Shown piece after piece: positions 32,063 to 40,272 of a DNA stretch of 64,000 nucleotides. A model generated the notes under the pieces. The model searched no databases. It was not told where the DNA came from and worked only from the letters and a program-made list of their open reading frames with translations. Both the position numbers and the translations under genes were made by a program. Source of the DNA: Atlantibacter sp. RC6 (GTDB lineage Bacteria; Pseudomonadota; Gammaproteobacteria; Enterobacterales; Enterobacteriaceae); the NCBI RefSeq assembly GCF_014193285.1, contig NZ_JACHZE010000001.1, positions 62,001 to 126,000 of the forward strand, given 5' to 3'. How positions within the stretch are numbered: position 1 is the stretch's first letter; each line of letters opens with the position of its first letter.

Positions 32063-32692
32063 CTACCATTGCACGGATAATACCGAAACAGGTTCAGGTT
32101 TTGGCTTGTGTTGTTTTGCTATCCACTGCTTTTCCATCTTACGGGCTACTGCATCAATCGCGTTTTCGCCTACCGTAACGAACTTACAGAATTCCTTACC
32201 GTATACCCGGTTCCCTTTAACTTTGATGTCTTTGTCCAGGGCAATATACCGTTCTGTTAACCAGCGGTCGTATCCTTCCAATTGCTGGATTTCTTCGAAG
32301 AAGTTTTTGAAGCTGTGCCACCCTGGATCTACAGTAACGTCGTTGTAGTTGTGGTTATCTGGATCCGTACAACGTTTTAGCATTGCATGCCACATCATAT
32401 ACGCTTTCTGCCGGATCTTCGGTTCAACAGGGAAACGGTCATCAATATACCCTATTCCGCAGATCGCCGGGCGGTAACGGTCATGTACCCTTCCCTGTTG
32501 AACACAATACATCGATGTTACCGTTTCGTACCCTGTTGCTGTAAACCTTACAGTAACGCGTGTATTGCCCTCATAGCCGATGATTTCAAATTCACCATCT
32601 TTCGAAGTGTAACGGGTTCCGATTAGTTCTTTTGCGCGTAGTTCTTTGCGTTTCTTACCTGCGTGTCCACGTCCTGTTTTTTGTTCACTCAT
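32063..32692 (-). CDS. phage protein with HNH-nuclease-associated DNA-binding region
   Basis: The 209-residue protein has a basic N terminus (RGHAGKKRKELRAKEL). Its C-terminal half has a W-x6-RC-x5-N-x2-Y pattern followed by W-x2-F and a C-x-F-V-T end. That pattern is seen in many phage proteins annotated as HNH endonucleases. The catalytic His-Asn-His set is not clearly present, so it may be DNA-binding only. The ATG follows AGAGGG and begins two bases after the upstream gene. Confidence 0.55.
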   Translation of the reverse strand: MSEQKTGRGHAGKKRKELRAKELIGTRYTSKDGEFEIIGYEGNTRVTVRFTATGYETVTSMYCVQQGRVHDRYRPAICGIGYIDDRFPVEPKIRQKAYMMWHAMLKRCTDPDNHNYNDVTVDPGWHSFKNFFEEIQQLEGYDRWLTERYIALDKDIKVKGNRVYGKEFCKFVTVGENAIDAVARKMEKQWIAKQHKPKPEPVSVLSVQW

Positions 32693-32694
32693 TA

Positions 32695-33252
32695 TTATTT
32701 CCCTCTGTATGCTAACGGTTTCTCATACTCACGTTTAGCGCAATTAACATTAATAAAAAATTTACCTGATTTACTCGTGATGTAATTCCACTCGCCCTGG
32801 TAATAATCACAACGATTATCATGAACAAAATGATCCTGTTCAATTATGGTATCCACTCCACTTATGATTACCCTACCCCGTTCAATGCCTGTGATTGCGC
32901 CTGTATGCACTCCTAAGCACACGATCACCATTGGCTTACTCATTGCGTTATTAAAATGGAAATAAACCCGGTTGATTGATTCACCCGGCATAATCAGTTC
33001 GTTGATCTTCTGTTCTATCAGGGTGAACCGTTTCTTTAATGCTCCGGTCATTTCTAACCGTGGGTTTTCTTCTTTCTTGTATTCAGTGCGGATGTTCTTT
33101 TTTACTTCTTTAAAATTGTCACCGTAAATACATACAGGTGATAAAGATTGAACCTGTTCAATAGAATCCTGTTTGGAACTATTGATAAAATAGTAACAAG
33201 GTCGGTCGTTGTAGTAGCTATGACCATCTTTAATACGTAAATGAAAGTTCAT
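32695..33252 (-). CDS. phage protein of unknown function
   Basis: I do not recognise this 185-residue soluble protein. It is rich in Tyr and Asn, has no signal peptide and no membrane segment, and has a ribosome site AAAGG before the ATG. It is followed after two bases by the 209-residue gene, so the pair is one transcription unit. A six-codon open frame (33323-33303) with a strong ribosome site stands in its leader. Confidence 0.6.
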   Translation of the reverse strand: MNFHLRIKDGHSYYNDRPCYYFINSSKQDSIEQVQSLSPVCIYGDNFKEVKKNIRTEYKKEENPRLEMTGALKKRFTLIEQKINELIMPGESINRVYFHFNNAMSKPMVIVCLGVHTGAITGIERGRVIISGVDTIIEQDHFVHDNRCDYYQGEWNYITSKSGKFFINVNCAKREYEKPLAYRGK

Positions 33253-33340
33253 TCGAATACCTTTGTTATAGTTATTAGTGGCACTCGTAATACCACTATC
33301 AGTTAGTAAATTGTTTTTGACATTATATTTTCCTTATAAG

Positions 33341-33366
33341 GCCCCCGTTAGCGCAGGGGGCTTTTT
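33341..33366 (+). terminator. Rho-independent terminator on the plus strand
   Basis: GCCCCC / GGGGGC with a 9-base loop is followed by five T on the plus strand only. It lies between two minus-strand genes, so it ends a plus-strand transcript: either read-through from the small terminase gene or a short antisense RNA. Confidence 0.75.
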
Positions 33367-33369
33367 GCT

Positions 33370-34131
33370 TTATGCAGCGAAGTTACGAAGTTCGTTAATA
33401 CGTACGCTCGGATACAACTTCGGGTTGAATACTTCACGAAGTGCAGGCAAACACATAACATCATGGCGTTTAGTATTTCCAGAAGTAGAACGGATGAAAT
33501 ATTTTTCTCCTTCTGGGGTAATGTTATAACCGTTTTGTTTATTGCCGATGTAATGTGGCGTTAACCAACCTTTTTCAACGCAATAGCGCAAACCTTCGCG
33601 AGATACCTTTGATGAAGTAGTTCCCATAAATTCGGACATCTTCATACCATGCTGTGATTTAGCGTGCGACTCTTTCGAAAGTGCGGTTGCTTCCTTCTGT
33701 GCTAAAACCTTCTGTTCGAACTGTTCAGCCCATGCTCTAGCAGCCTCCCCCGGATCAGTAAAGTCAGGCAGGCCAGCAAACGCCGCTCGTTTCTCTAATT
33801 CAATCCAGCGATCCACAATTGATGCCATGAAAATAGGATTGTTCTGTGCAACAATAACATAAGAATCGCGTTTACCTTGTTCACCTTCGAACACGTATAC
33901 TTCACGCGGAACATTGAATCCTAAGTTATTGATTTCCTCGAAAACCTTCATTGCAGGGGTTCGGATAACACCAGATTCAACCAATCGTTCTATGGATGTT
34001 TTAAGATTATCGTGGCGAACGCCGATTAGTTTAGCAATCTCGATACTGTTCATCTGTGCATCTACAGCGGATCCAAATGCGCAGAAAGAGTTGATATTGG
34101 TTTCACGAATAAAGTTTACGATATTTGTCAT
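33370..34131 (-). CDS. Rha-family phage regulatory / antirepressor-like protein
   Basis: The N-terminal 100 residues carry the Rha pattern (MNSIEIAKLIGVRHDNLKTS, then FEGEQGKRDSYVIVAQNNP and a helical IVDRWIELE). The C-terminal part (about 150-253) looks like a second antirepressor-type DNA-binding domain, with EFMGTTSSKVSREGLRY and GYNITPEGEKYF. Such proteins regulate lysogeny or interfere with growth in some hosts. It is the only recognisable phage regulator apart from a 55-residue HTH protein upstream. Confidence 0.75.
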   Translation of the reverse strand: MTNIVNFIRETNINSFCAFGSAVDAQMNSIEIAKLIGVRHDNLKTSIERLVESGVIRTPAMKVFEEINNLGFNVPREVYVFEGEQGKRDSYVIVAQNNPIFMASIVDRWIELEKRAAFAGLPDFTDPGEAARAWAEQFEQKVLAQKEATALSKESHAKSQHGMKMSEFMGTTSSKVSREGLRYCVEKGWLTPHYIGNKQNGYNITPEGEKYFIRSTSGNTKRHDVMCLPALREVFNPKLYPSVRINELRNFAA

Positions 34132-34220
34132 TGTTGATACCTATTAAATATAAATGTGTTTTGGCATTATAGCCGTTTATGTTTTCCATAATTTAATCCT
34201 CACAAGTTTTTACTATCGAT

Positions 34221-34247
34221 GCCCTGGCCTTATGGCTGGGGCTTTTT
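34221..34247 (+). terminator. Rho-independent terminator on the plus strand
   Basis: A 9-base stem with two wobble pairs, loop TTAT and five T, on the plus strand. As at 33341, the adjacent genes are on the minus strand, so a plus-strand RNA of unknown start ends here. Confidence 0.65.
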
Positions 34248-34256
34248 ACATCAGAA

Positions 34257-34424
34257 TCAGGATAACGTTACGTTCTTTACGAAATCCAGATTATAACGTT
34301 TTAACGCCGCATATAACGTGCTTCGTGCAATTCCGTATTTTTTAAGAATGGCTGGCTTTTCGTCTTTGTCTGCTGATAGATATTCAGGCGCAACTACTTT
34401 CAGTTTTGCTAAATTCAGTTTCAT
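34257..34424 (-). CDS. 55-residue helix-turn-helix protein
   Basis: The frame translates to MKLNLAKLKVVAPEYLSADK and continues with KKYGIARSTLYAALKRYNL, a typical recombinase/Fis-type helix-turn-helix. A weak GGAAAT ribosome site precedes the ATG and a TAAATA element lies 83 bases upstream on the same strand. It stands in front of the Rha-like gene on the same strand. It could be a small Cro-like or excision factor; I cannot tell. Confidence 0.6.
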   Translation of the reverse strand: MKLNLAKLKVVAPEYLSADKDEKPAILKKYGIARSTLYAALKRYNLDFVKNVTLS

Positions 34425-35595
34425 AGAATGATTTCCATTTTTTTATTCAGTTCAAAAAATACGCCCGTAGGCGTTATGTTCAGAATCAGTTTTTGATTCA
34501 TACATGTATTTATAGGGTGTTATTTCAAGTTTTGTTCGAATATTAATCAGCACGATATAAACATTGATCAAAGTCAACGTTTTCGAGAAATTAATAGTTT
34601 AACCGAACAATTTTTAATCAGATGAACCAGAATCAAAAATTCATCATGAAACACTACTCCAGTGCTTACACATGAACTCTCGAAGGGTTCTAAGGCAACG
34701 GTCTTATCAATTACCGTTCAGCAATCAGATCGGGGAAGTGGGTGATCTCGCCTTGCTGGTATCTAAATTTTTAGTAAGAGAAGGAATTCCCTTTACTCTT
34801 CGTAACTGTATTTATAGAACACCAGTTACCGATGAATTCAATCATAAATTTTTTTATTATGAAGTCAAACCGATCACTCAAAATATTTATTTTATTTTAA
34901 CCTTGAAATTCATACTAAGAATGGTTAGTTTACACACACATCAACATTGATTCAGATCAATATAATTCTTACCTGTGAATTCATATCTCATAACTCATAA
35001 TTTAAACCCACTCAGAACCCTTCTAAATCGAACCAAAAACGATTTAAACCTAATTCTAATACCTTTCCTTACCTTTATTTAAAACCCTCTCAAAACCTCA
35101 TTCATGAAGGATTTTAAAAATAACACTGAGGCCGCAGGCCGAAGGATTTCGAGCGAAGCGAAGAAATCTATCCATTAACTACGATCGATACTTGAAAGTA
35201 GTAATGTCTATTGTCTTATATATAATTATATATTAGAGAAAAGTGGACATTTTAACATTAGATTAAATTTAATATTTTTAGTGATATTACGTTGTCGCTT
35301 CGCGATCGGTGCTTCGCACCGTGATCTATCTTTTTTATTATTCATTCTATGAATAGTTATATTCAGTGAATTACTTATATATTATAGGCGACGAACCCAG
35401 TGATACCGGGGTTCTCAGAGGATCTCAAGTAACTTTTTCAACGAAGGAATGCGGGTTCCCAGCCATGTAAAGTAACTTTTTTAATTCTAGCCATGCATGA
35501 TAAATCACTTTATATGCATAGCCATTCAGCTATCTATTAAAACCACTTCTAAACAGGCCACTAAATAAAGATACTTCAAAACAAGAGATACCAAA
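34425..35595. other. long AT-rich, largely non-coding region with hairpins and short repeats
   Basis: Apart from one doubtful frame (34672-34950) I see no gene. GC-rich hairpins with TTC loops stand out around 35130-35172 and 35292-35330, in otherwise very AT-rich DNA. From 35390 to 35535 short repeats occur: AAGTAACTTTTT at 35428 and 35471, and AGCCAT at 35461, 35489 and 35520. GAACCC / GGGTTC forms a stem around 35393-35414. The region may be a replication, packaging or regulatory region. Confidence 0.5.
34672..34950 (+). CDS. doubtful small protein
   Basis: The frame has 92 codons, no ribosome site and no family I recognise. Its first 65 residues have protein-like composition (IGEVGDLALLVSKFLVREG). 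The rest looks like translated AT-rich DNA. Listed because nothing else covers the stretch. Confidence 0.25.
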   Translation: MNSRRVLRQRSYQLPFSNQIGEVGDLALLVSKFLVREGIPFTLRNCIYRTPVTDEFNHKFFYYEVKPITQNIYFILTLKFILRMVSLHTHQH

Positions 35596-36123
35596 ATGAC
35601 CGAATTCTCATTCTCCCGTAAAGACCGAACCATCAACGATGAAATCGAAGCTATCAAAGAACTATTAAAGATTGTCGATGTTCATGCACCATCAGGCGAA
35701 GTTACCTATAAGAAATCTGGTAAACCTGCCGGATGTTTAAAACCACATGGTTATACCCAGATTGGATTTAAAAAGAAGCTATACCATAAACACCGTGTAA
35801 TTTTCTTTTCTGTGCATGGATACCTCCCCCCAATTGTGGATCACATTCATGGTGTAGAAGCTGGCGACGGAATCGGAAATATACAGGCGATAACTCAATC
35901 TCAAAACTGTATGAAACGAAAAATGCGATCCGACAATACTACTGGTTATCGTGGCGTTTCATTCGATAAAAATAAAAAACGCTATTCCGCTGGTATCAAA
36001 CTTAACGGCAAACGGATCAGTATTGATTATTTTGATACCGCCATTGAAGCCAGCGAAGCATACAAGGCAAAAGCAAAAGAGTTGTTTGGTGAATGCTACG
36101 TTGAAGAACACACTTCTCGTTAA
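35596..36123 (+). CDS. HNH endonuclease with C-terminal AP2 DNA-binding domain
   Basis: The 175-residue protein has an HNH-like core (YHKHRVIF, then VDHIHG, then N-I-Q-A-x-T-x2-QN) and a C-terminal AP2/ERF domain (TTGYRGVSFDKNKKRYSAGI to AYKAKAKELFG). This is the arrangement of phage homing endonucleases. A TAAATA element lies 28 bases before it. It stands among nuclease genes between the two terminase subunits. Confidence 0.85.
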   Translation: MTEFSFSRKDRTINDEIEAIKELLKIVDVHAPSGEVTYKKSGKPAGCLKPHGYTQIGFKKKLYHKHRVIFFSVHGYLPPIVDHIHGVEAGDGIGNIQAITQSQNCMKRKMRSDNTTGYRGVSFDKNKKRYSAGIKLNGKRISIDYFDTAIEASEAYKAKAKELFGECYVEEHTSR

Positions 36124-36222
36124 GTCGTGATCGATCCCCTCCCAGCCGGACAAACAAACCACAAAACCAGCGGGGATATCAATAACATCCGGTAAATATG
36201 GACATCAATAAAGGATTTAACC

Positions 36223-36675
36223 ATGACCATACTTACCCAGAAATCACTTCAAGAATGGAAAAAGAACCAGTTCGACAACCAGAACGGTATCTGTCCTATC
36301 TGCAAACGTGCTCTTCCTTTCTGGAACGCTTCAAACGGTGACCATTCACACTACAGCGGGCATATGCGCGGATTGCTTCACGTAGGCTGTAACGGCTTCG
36401 AGGGGCGCATACAAACCTTGTTCTATCGTGCAGGGTTATCCGGTGCTGATTGGCCTGATGTTCTACGTAATCTTGCTGACTATTGGGAACAGGATTATTC
36501 GAACAACCCTATTCACCCGAACCACGTTAACGATATGGCGAAGAAATTTTCCCGCTTCAACAAAGAAAAAATGATTAAAGAACTCCGTTCCGCAGGCGCA
36601 GGCGCAGACCGAACTTATAGCCGGGAACAGTTGGTAGATATCTTTAAGAAAACATATCGTGAAAAACTTGCATAA
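36223..36675 (+). CDS. recombination endonuclease VII-like Holliday junction resolvase
   Basis: The 150-residue protein follows T4 gp49 closely in layout. A CPIC pair at 24-27, catalytic D40-H41-x-H43, and HVGC at 53-56 followed by N match the zinc and active sites of endonuclease VII, which in T4 are CxxC, D40-H41-x-H43 and CxxC. One zinc cysteine is thus His. It should cut branched DNA before packaging, which fits a place near the terminase. A C-terminal SAP-like stretch (MIKELRSAGAGADRTYSREQ) may bind DNA. Confidence 0.85.
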   Translation: MTILTQKSLQEWKKNQFDNQNGICPICKRALPFWNASNGDHSHYSGHMRGLLHVGCNGFEGRIQTLFYRAGLSGADWPDVLRNLADYWEQDYSNNPIHPNHVNDMAKKFSRFNKEKMIKELRSAGAGADRTYSREQLVDIFKKTYREKLA

Positions 36676-36830
36676 ATAAATATACAAAAGAGGCGGTGAT
36701 TAAATCCCGCATGAGTAGCCCTTAATACAAGGGCATCCAAAACGGCATTTTTCAGGGTGTCGTTTTGGATGCACTTAGACATGTATCAAACCTTTTTACT
36801 AAGCCCCTTTCATTAAAAGGGGCTTATTTA
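36676..36830 (+). ncRNA. candidate structured RNA downstream of the endonuclease VII gene
   Basis: Behind a TAAATA element at 36673 come, in order, a short stem GCGG/CCGC, GCCCTT / AAGGGC (36718-36734), a perfect 12-base stem GCATCCAAAACG / CGTTTTGGATGC (36733-36772), and a terminator-like AAGCCCCTTT / AAAGGGGCTT (36801-36825). No frame covers it. The last hairpin can also end the convergent LprI-like gene. I do not recognise an RNA family. Confidence 0.45.
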
Positions 36831-36832
36831 TT
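36801..36832. terminator. bidirectional terminator-like hairpin
   Basis: A perfect 10-base stem AAGCCCCTTT / AAAGGGGCTT with a 5-base loop lies between the convergent endonuclease VII and LprI-like genes. It is followed by TATTTATTAT on the plus strand. On the minus strand there is no clear T run. Confidence 0.6.
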
Positions 36833-37592
36833 ATCTTGAGCTTTCCGCGTATTTTGTTAATTCAATTATCCGATCAATAGTATGCTCTGTTTTGCAAAAC
36901 ATATCCGCACATTTTTCTTTGTTTTTTATCCACTGTCTTTGATCTGGAAGAATTTTATCCTTTTGTTCTTTTGTTAAAGAAGACCATATAACGTTCAACT
37001 TTTTATCGGCCATCGAGTAATACACAGCATCATCAACACTTAATTTTTTTGACTGCATAGAATCAGAGGATTGATCCTCATTTGATGATTTTTTATCGAT
37101 TGAAATATTATTTTTTTCAGTAACCGATTCACTCATTTGAACTGATTTTACGTTTTCATTGATACAAATTTTCAAATCATCTTCAATTTTTTTATTTACA
37201 TCTAAGTTCTTCTTAACAGCATATCCTTTATCACCCCAAACATCTCCTAAAGAATAATGAGCTTTATAAGCAAGAACGTAGACCTCATCCCCAATTTCTA
37301 AATCTGCAATATCTTTCGCTATATTTGGCTTCTGATCCAAATCTTCAAAGTAAATATTTACACCGCCCCTCAACCTGATTTGATATGTGTTTTCGCTCAT
37401 TGGGTTTCGGTAGACTTCATTAAGAACGCCTTTGACTATATATGAGCAATCGAATTTTTTATCAGCCCGCAGTTCATTTTTTTGAAATGCTGTTTTCATT
37501 TCTTGAGGCGAAAAAGTTATTTCGTTGAAAGTGACTGCATGAGCGCTACTGCATAAAAACAATAGTGGTAAAAACGTCTTAGTTACCTTCAT
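36831..37592 (-). CDS. secreted protein with C-terminal LprI (lysozyme inhibitor-like) domain
   Basis: A Sec signal peptide (FLPLLFLCSSAHA, cleavage after residue 19) precedes an OB-fold-like domain (about 45-125). After a low-complexity Ser/Lys linker comes a C-terminal LprI/DUF1311-type helical domain with two cysteines and the pattern W-x2-L-x-K-E-Q-K-x15-K-x2-C. LprI proteins inhibit lysozyme. It is oriented against the phage late genes, lacks the TAAATA element, and looks like a lysogenic conversion gene. Confidence 0.7.
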   Translation of the reverse strand: MKVTKTFLPLLFLCSSAHAVTFNEITFSPQEMKTAFQKNELRADKKFDCSYIVKGVLNEVYRNPMSENTYQIRLRGGVNIYFEDLDQKPNIAKDIADLEIGDEVYVLAYKAHYSLGDVWGDKGYAVKKNLDVNKKIEDDLKICINENVKSVQMSESVTEKNNISIDKKSSNEDQSSDSMQSKKLSVDDAVYYSMADKKLNVIWSSLTKEQKDKILPDQRQWIKNKEKCADMFCKTEHTIDRIIELTKYAESSR

Positions 37593-37777
37593 TTCATATC
37601 CCTTAAAAATTTACACCCACCACGATTATAACCTATTGATTTTTACTGGCAAGATTGTTTAACAAACATGTGCCTATGTTCACAAATATCTCTTGAAACA
37701 ACCTGCATGTAAATTCAGCAGATAATATCTAAAAATAATATTTTTATATCCTAAATATTGGTCAGAGAGGAAATAAC

Positions 37778-39721
37778 ATGACCAATATTGATAAGTTAAA
37801 AAATATTTTTAAATCTTGTGCTCCCAACATTATACCGCCGCCAGTATTAGCCCCGAGTGAATGGGCTGAAAATAACCTTATTTTTGTCGATGGCCCCAGC
37901 GCAGGCCAAAAGATGCGCCTGTATTCATTTCAAAAACAGATCGCTGATTCCCTGCTCGAAGGACAGAAGAAAATCGTTATGAAGCTGCCAGCACAGGCGG
38001 GTAAAACGAACCTGATGAACGCAATGATCGGATATAAAATGGCTACCAGCGGTCACTCATGCGCAGTTGGTCAATCCACAACGCGTGAAGTCGGTCAATG
38101 GTTGAATTCGAAATTACTTCCAATGATCAATCAATCGGATTCATTACGCTCCTTGATCACATCAAAATCATCGAAGGATTCTGTAAATAATCAGGCCCAA
38201 ATTCAATTAACAAATGGTTCATTTTTATACATGCTATCCCTCACCTCACCTTCACACCTTAGGGGTAAAACAATCGGAGGTGGTGTATTTCTTGACGAGG
38301 TGGACGCCGCACAGGAAAGCGAAAGTGAAGGCAACCCAATCCTTCTTGCAGAACAGCGGGTTTTTGCTTTTCAGGGTGAATCGCCAGTAGTTATCAGTTC
38401 CACCCCTACTACACGGCATGGGCCAGTTTCAGTTGAATATGACAAATCGGATAAGCGATTGTTCTTCTGTTCATGTCCCCATTGCGACAGCGAACAAACC
38501 CTTGAATGGGACAATGTGAAGTTCGATTGGGAAGTTCAGCAAGGCAAACGGATCCCGACGGCTAAAGGTGCAAGGTATGTATGTCCTCATTGCCAAAAAG
38601 CGTGGACGGAGGCTGAACGTATACGTGCTATCTCTGGCGGAAAATTCCGGGCGACCAATCCAGCAAGTAATATCATCGGGTTTCATATAACGCGATTGGT
38701 AAGCCCACTGGCGACCGTAGAAAGCATTGTTCAGGATTACGCCGACGCATTCCAGAGTTTCAGCTTGCAGGTATTCTATAACACCGCACTTGCTACCAGT
38801 TACGACGACTTAAACGCAGACATCGAAATTGACCAACTCGAAAAACTTAAATCTGATCAAATATCGGTTACAAGAATACCAGGTGATGTTTTATTTTTAG
38901 TCGCAGGTATTGACCAACAGAAATCGAGATTGGAAGCCACCTTATTGGGAATATCCGAAAAAACAATTTATATCCTCGATCATCGTAGTTTCTACGATCT
39001 GGATTGCGAACGCGCTGACAGTCCGGCATACACGAAATTAATCGACTTCCTTAAATCCGATTTCAGAACAGTATCCGGGAAGAAAGTTCCTATGTTGTGG
39101 GCTTCTCTCGATAGCGGGAACGGAAGGGCAACCCAGACAGTCTACCGAAATTGTAACCGCTGGAACAAACTTCACGCGATCAAAGGTTCAAGTTCACTCA
39201 ACGCGCCAACCATCCCGATCCAGCCATCAAGGACAGGTGGACAGGAATTGTATGTACTCGGTGTAAGCCAGCTTAAATTCAAAGCGCAAGAAATCATCAA
39301 CCGTAACTTGAACGGGTCAGCCCCGATGAAACTTGAAATATCAAATACGGTTCCTGATGACTTCTTTGAACAGCTTACAGCCGAAGAAATGAAACGAACC
39401 GCAACCGGGATCAAATGGGTACTTAAAAAAGGACAGGAACGAAACGAAGCCTCTGACTGTTTCAACTATGCATTAGCCGGAATGGAATTGGTTTTAAAAG
39501 GCATCAAAAAGAACCCGTGGAAGCGCCTCAGAGAATACAAAGAAAAAATTAACACTTATGTATTACCTGAACCCGAAATGGCCACAGAGGACGATTTAAC
39601 CCCACAGGAACCGTTAAAAGCTATATCTACAAAACAACCTGAACCAGAAAGGAAAGTTTTGAAACCAGATCGTCCTATGTCCCGAAGACCAAAACTAACC
39701 GGATGGATTTCGCGCCGTTAA
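37778..39721 (+). CDS. terminase large subunit, GpA family
   Basis: The 647-residue protein matches lambda gpA in size and layout. The ATPase domain has the Walker A-like LPAQAGKTN and Walker B VFLDEVDA. Two CPHC pairs (CSCPHC and CPHC, near 230 and 270) follow, then the nuclease domain (LVAGIDQQKSRLEATLLG, with an essential Asp, and ASDCFNYALAG near the end). It cuts concatemers and drives DNA into proheads. AGAGAGGAAA is a strong ribosome site. Confidence 0.95.
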   Translation: MTNIDKLKNIFKSCAPNIIPPPVLAPSEWAENNLIFVDGPSAGQKMRLYSFQKQIADSLLEGQKKIVMKLPAQAGKTNLMNAMIGYKMATSGHSCAVGQSTTREVGQWLNSKLLPMINQSDSLRSLITSKSSKDSVNNQAQIQLTNGSFLYMLSLTSPSHLRGKTIGGGVFLDEVDAAQESESEGNPILLAEQRVFAFQGESPVVISSTPTTRHGPVSVEYDKSDKRLFFCSCPHCDSEQTLEWDNVKFDWEVQQGKRIPTAKGARYVCPHCQKAWTEAERIRAISGGKFRATNPASNIIGFHITRLVSPLATVESIVQDYADAFQSFSLQVFYNTALATSYDDLNADIEIDQLEKLKSDQISVTRIPGDVLFLVAGIDQQKSRLEATLLGISEKTIYILDHRSFYDLDCERADSPAYTKLIDFLKSDFRTVSGKKVPMLWASLDSGNGRATQTVYRNCNRWNKLHAIKGSSSLNAPTIPIQPSRTGGQELYVLGVSQLKFKAQEIINRNLNGSAPMKLEISNTVPDDFFEQLTAEEMKRTATGIKWVLKKGQERNEASDCFNYALAGMELVLKGIKKNPWKRLREYKEKINTYVLPEPEMATEDDLTPQEPLKAISTKQPEPERKVLKPDRPMSRRPKLTGWISRR

Positions 39722-39769
39722 AAACATCAATAAATAGCCTATATGATTCAAAGAATACAGGGCTTTTAT

Positions 39770-40270
39770 ATGACACCACAAATTACCGTCAGAAAAGGAC
39801 TACCGATCACTTTTGATGGACTTACCGATGCGGAGTCCTTTTCTGTTATTGACCAGAATGAAAAAACCGTATTTGCCAGAACTAATAATGGTGAACAGTT
39901 TATCACTTTTCCGTCAACCCAATTAGAAACAGGAAAGTATTTGATTACCGCTTTAAATCATAGCGGTGACATTATCCGTATTACACCTTTAAAAATTATC
40001 GGTTTGTTCGATAAAGAAGATCGCGTTGATACCCTACGTGAGCAATTAAAACTGATTGATCAGGTTATTTCCGCAAAGCTGGAAGATGATCAGGGTGTAT
40101 TAACTCAACTCAGTATTAATTCGAAAACACTCGTTTATTCGTCCCTTGCCGATTTGGTTGCATTATCCGATTCACTACGAACACAACTTGCACAAGCGGT
40201 TAGAACCAAACGCGCTAAACAAGGCAAATCACCTATTACCGCAATCAAAGTTAAATTTACAAGGGATTAA
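39770..40270 (+). CDS. head-tail joining protein, gpW-like C terminus
   Basis: I chose the ATG at 39770, which follows AGGG, over one nine codons earlier; this gives 166 residues. The last 70 residues resemble lambda gpW in pattern and place between terminase and portal, ending in a basic RTKRAKQGKSPITAIKVKF. The first 90 residues form a beta-rich extension absent from gpW. The portal follows after two bases. Confidence 0.55.
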   Translation: MTPQITVRKGLPITFDGLTDAESFSVIDQNEKTVFARTNNGEQFITFPSTQLETGKYLITALNHSGDIIRITPLKIIGLFDKEDRVDTLREQLKLIDQVISAKLEDDQGVLTQLSINSKTLVYSSLADLVALSDSLRTQLAQAVRTKRAKQGKSPITAIKVKFTRD

Positions 40271-40272
40271 CC

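Noticed and set aside
32019-32348. Plus-strand frame opposite the 209-residue gene
   Set aside because: Antisense, no ribosome site, no recognisable features.
35380-35420. GAACCC / GGGTTC stem looked at first like a tRNA T arm
   Set aside because: No acceptor, D or anticodon arms can be folded around it.
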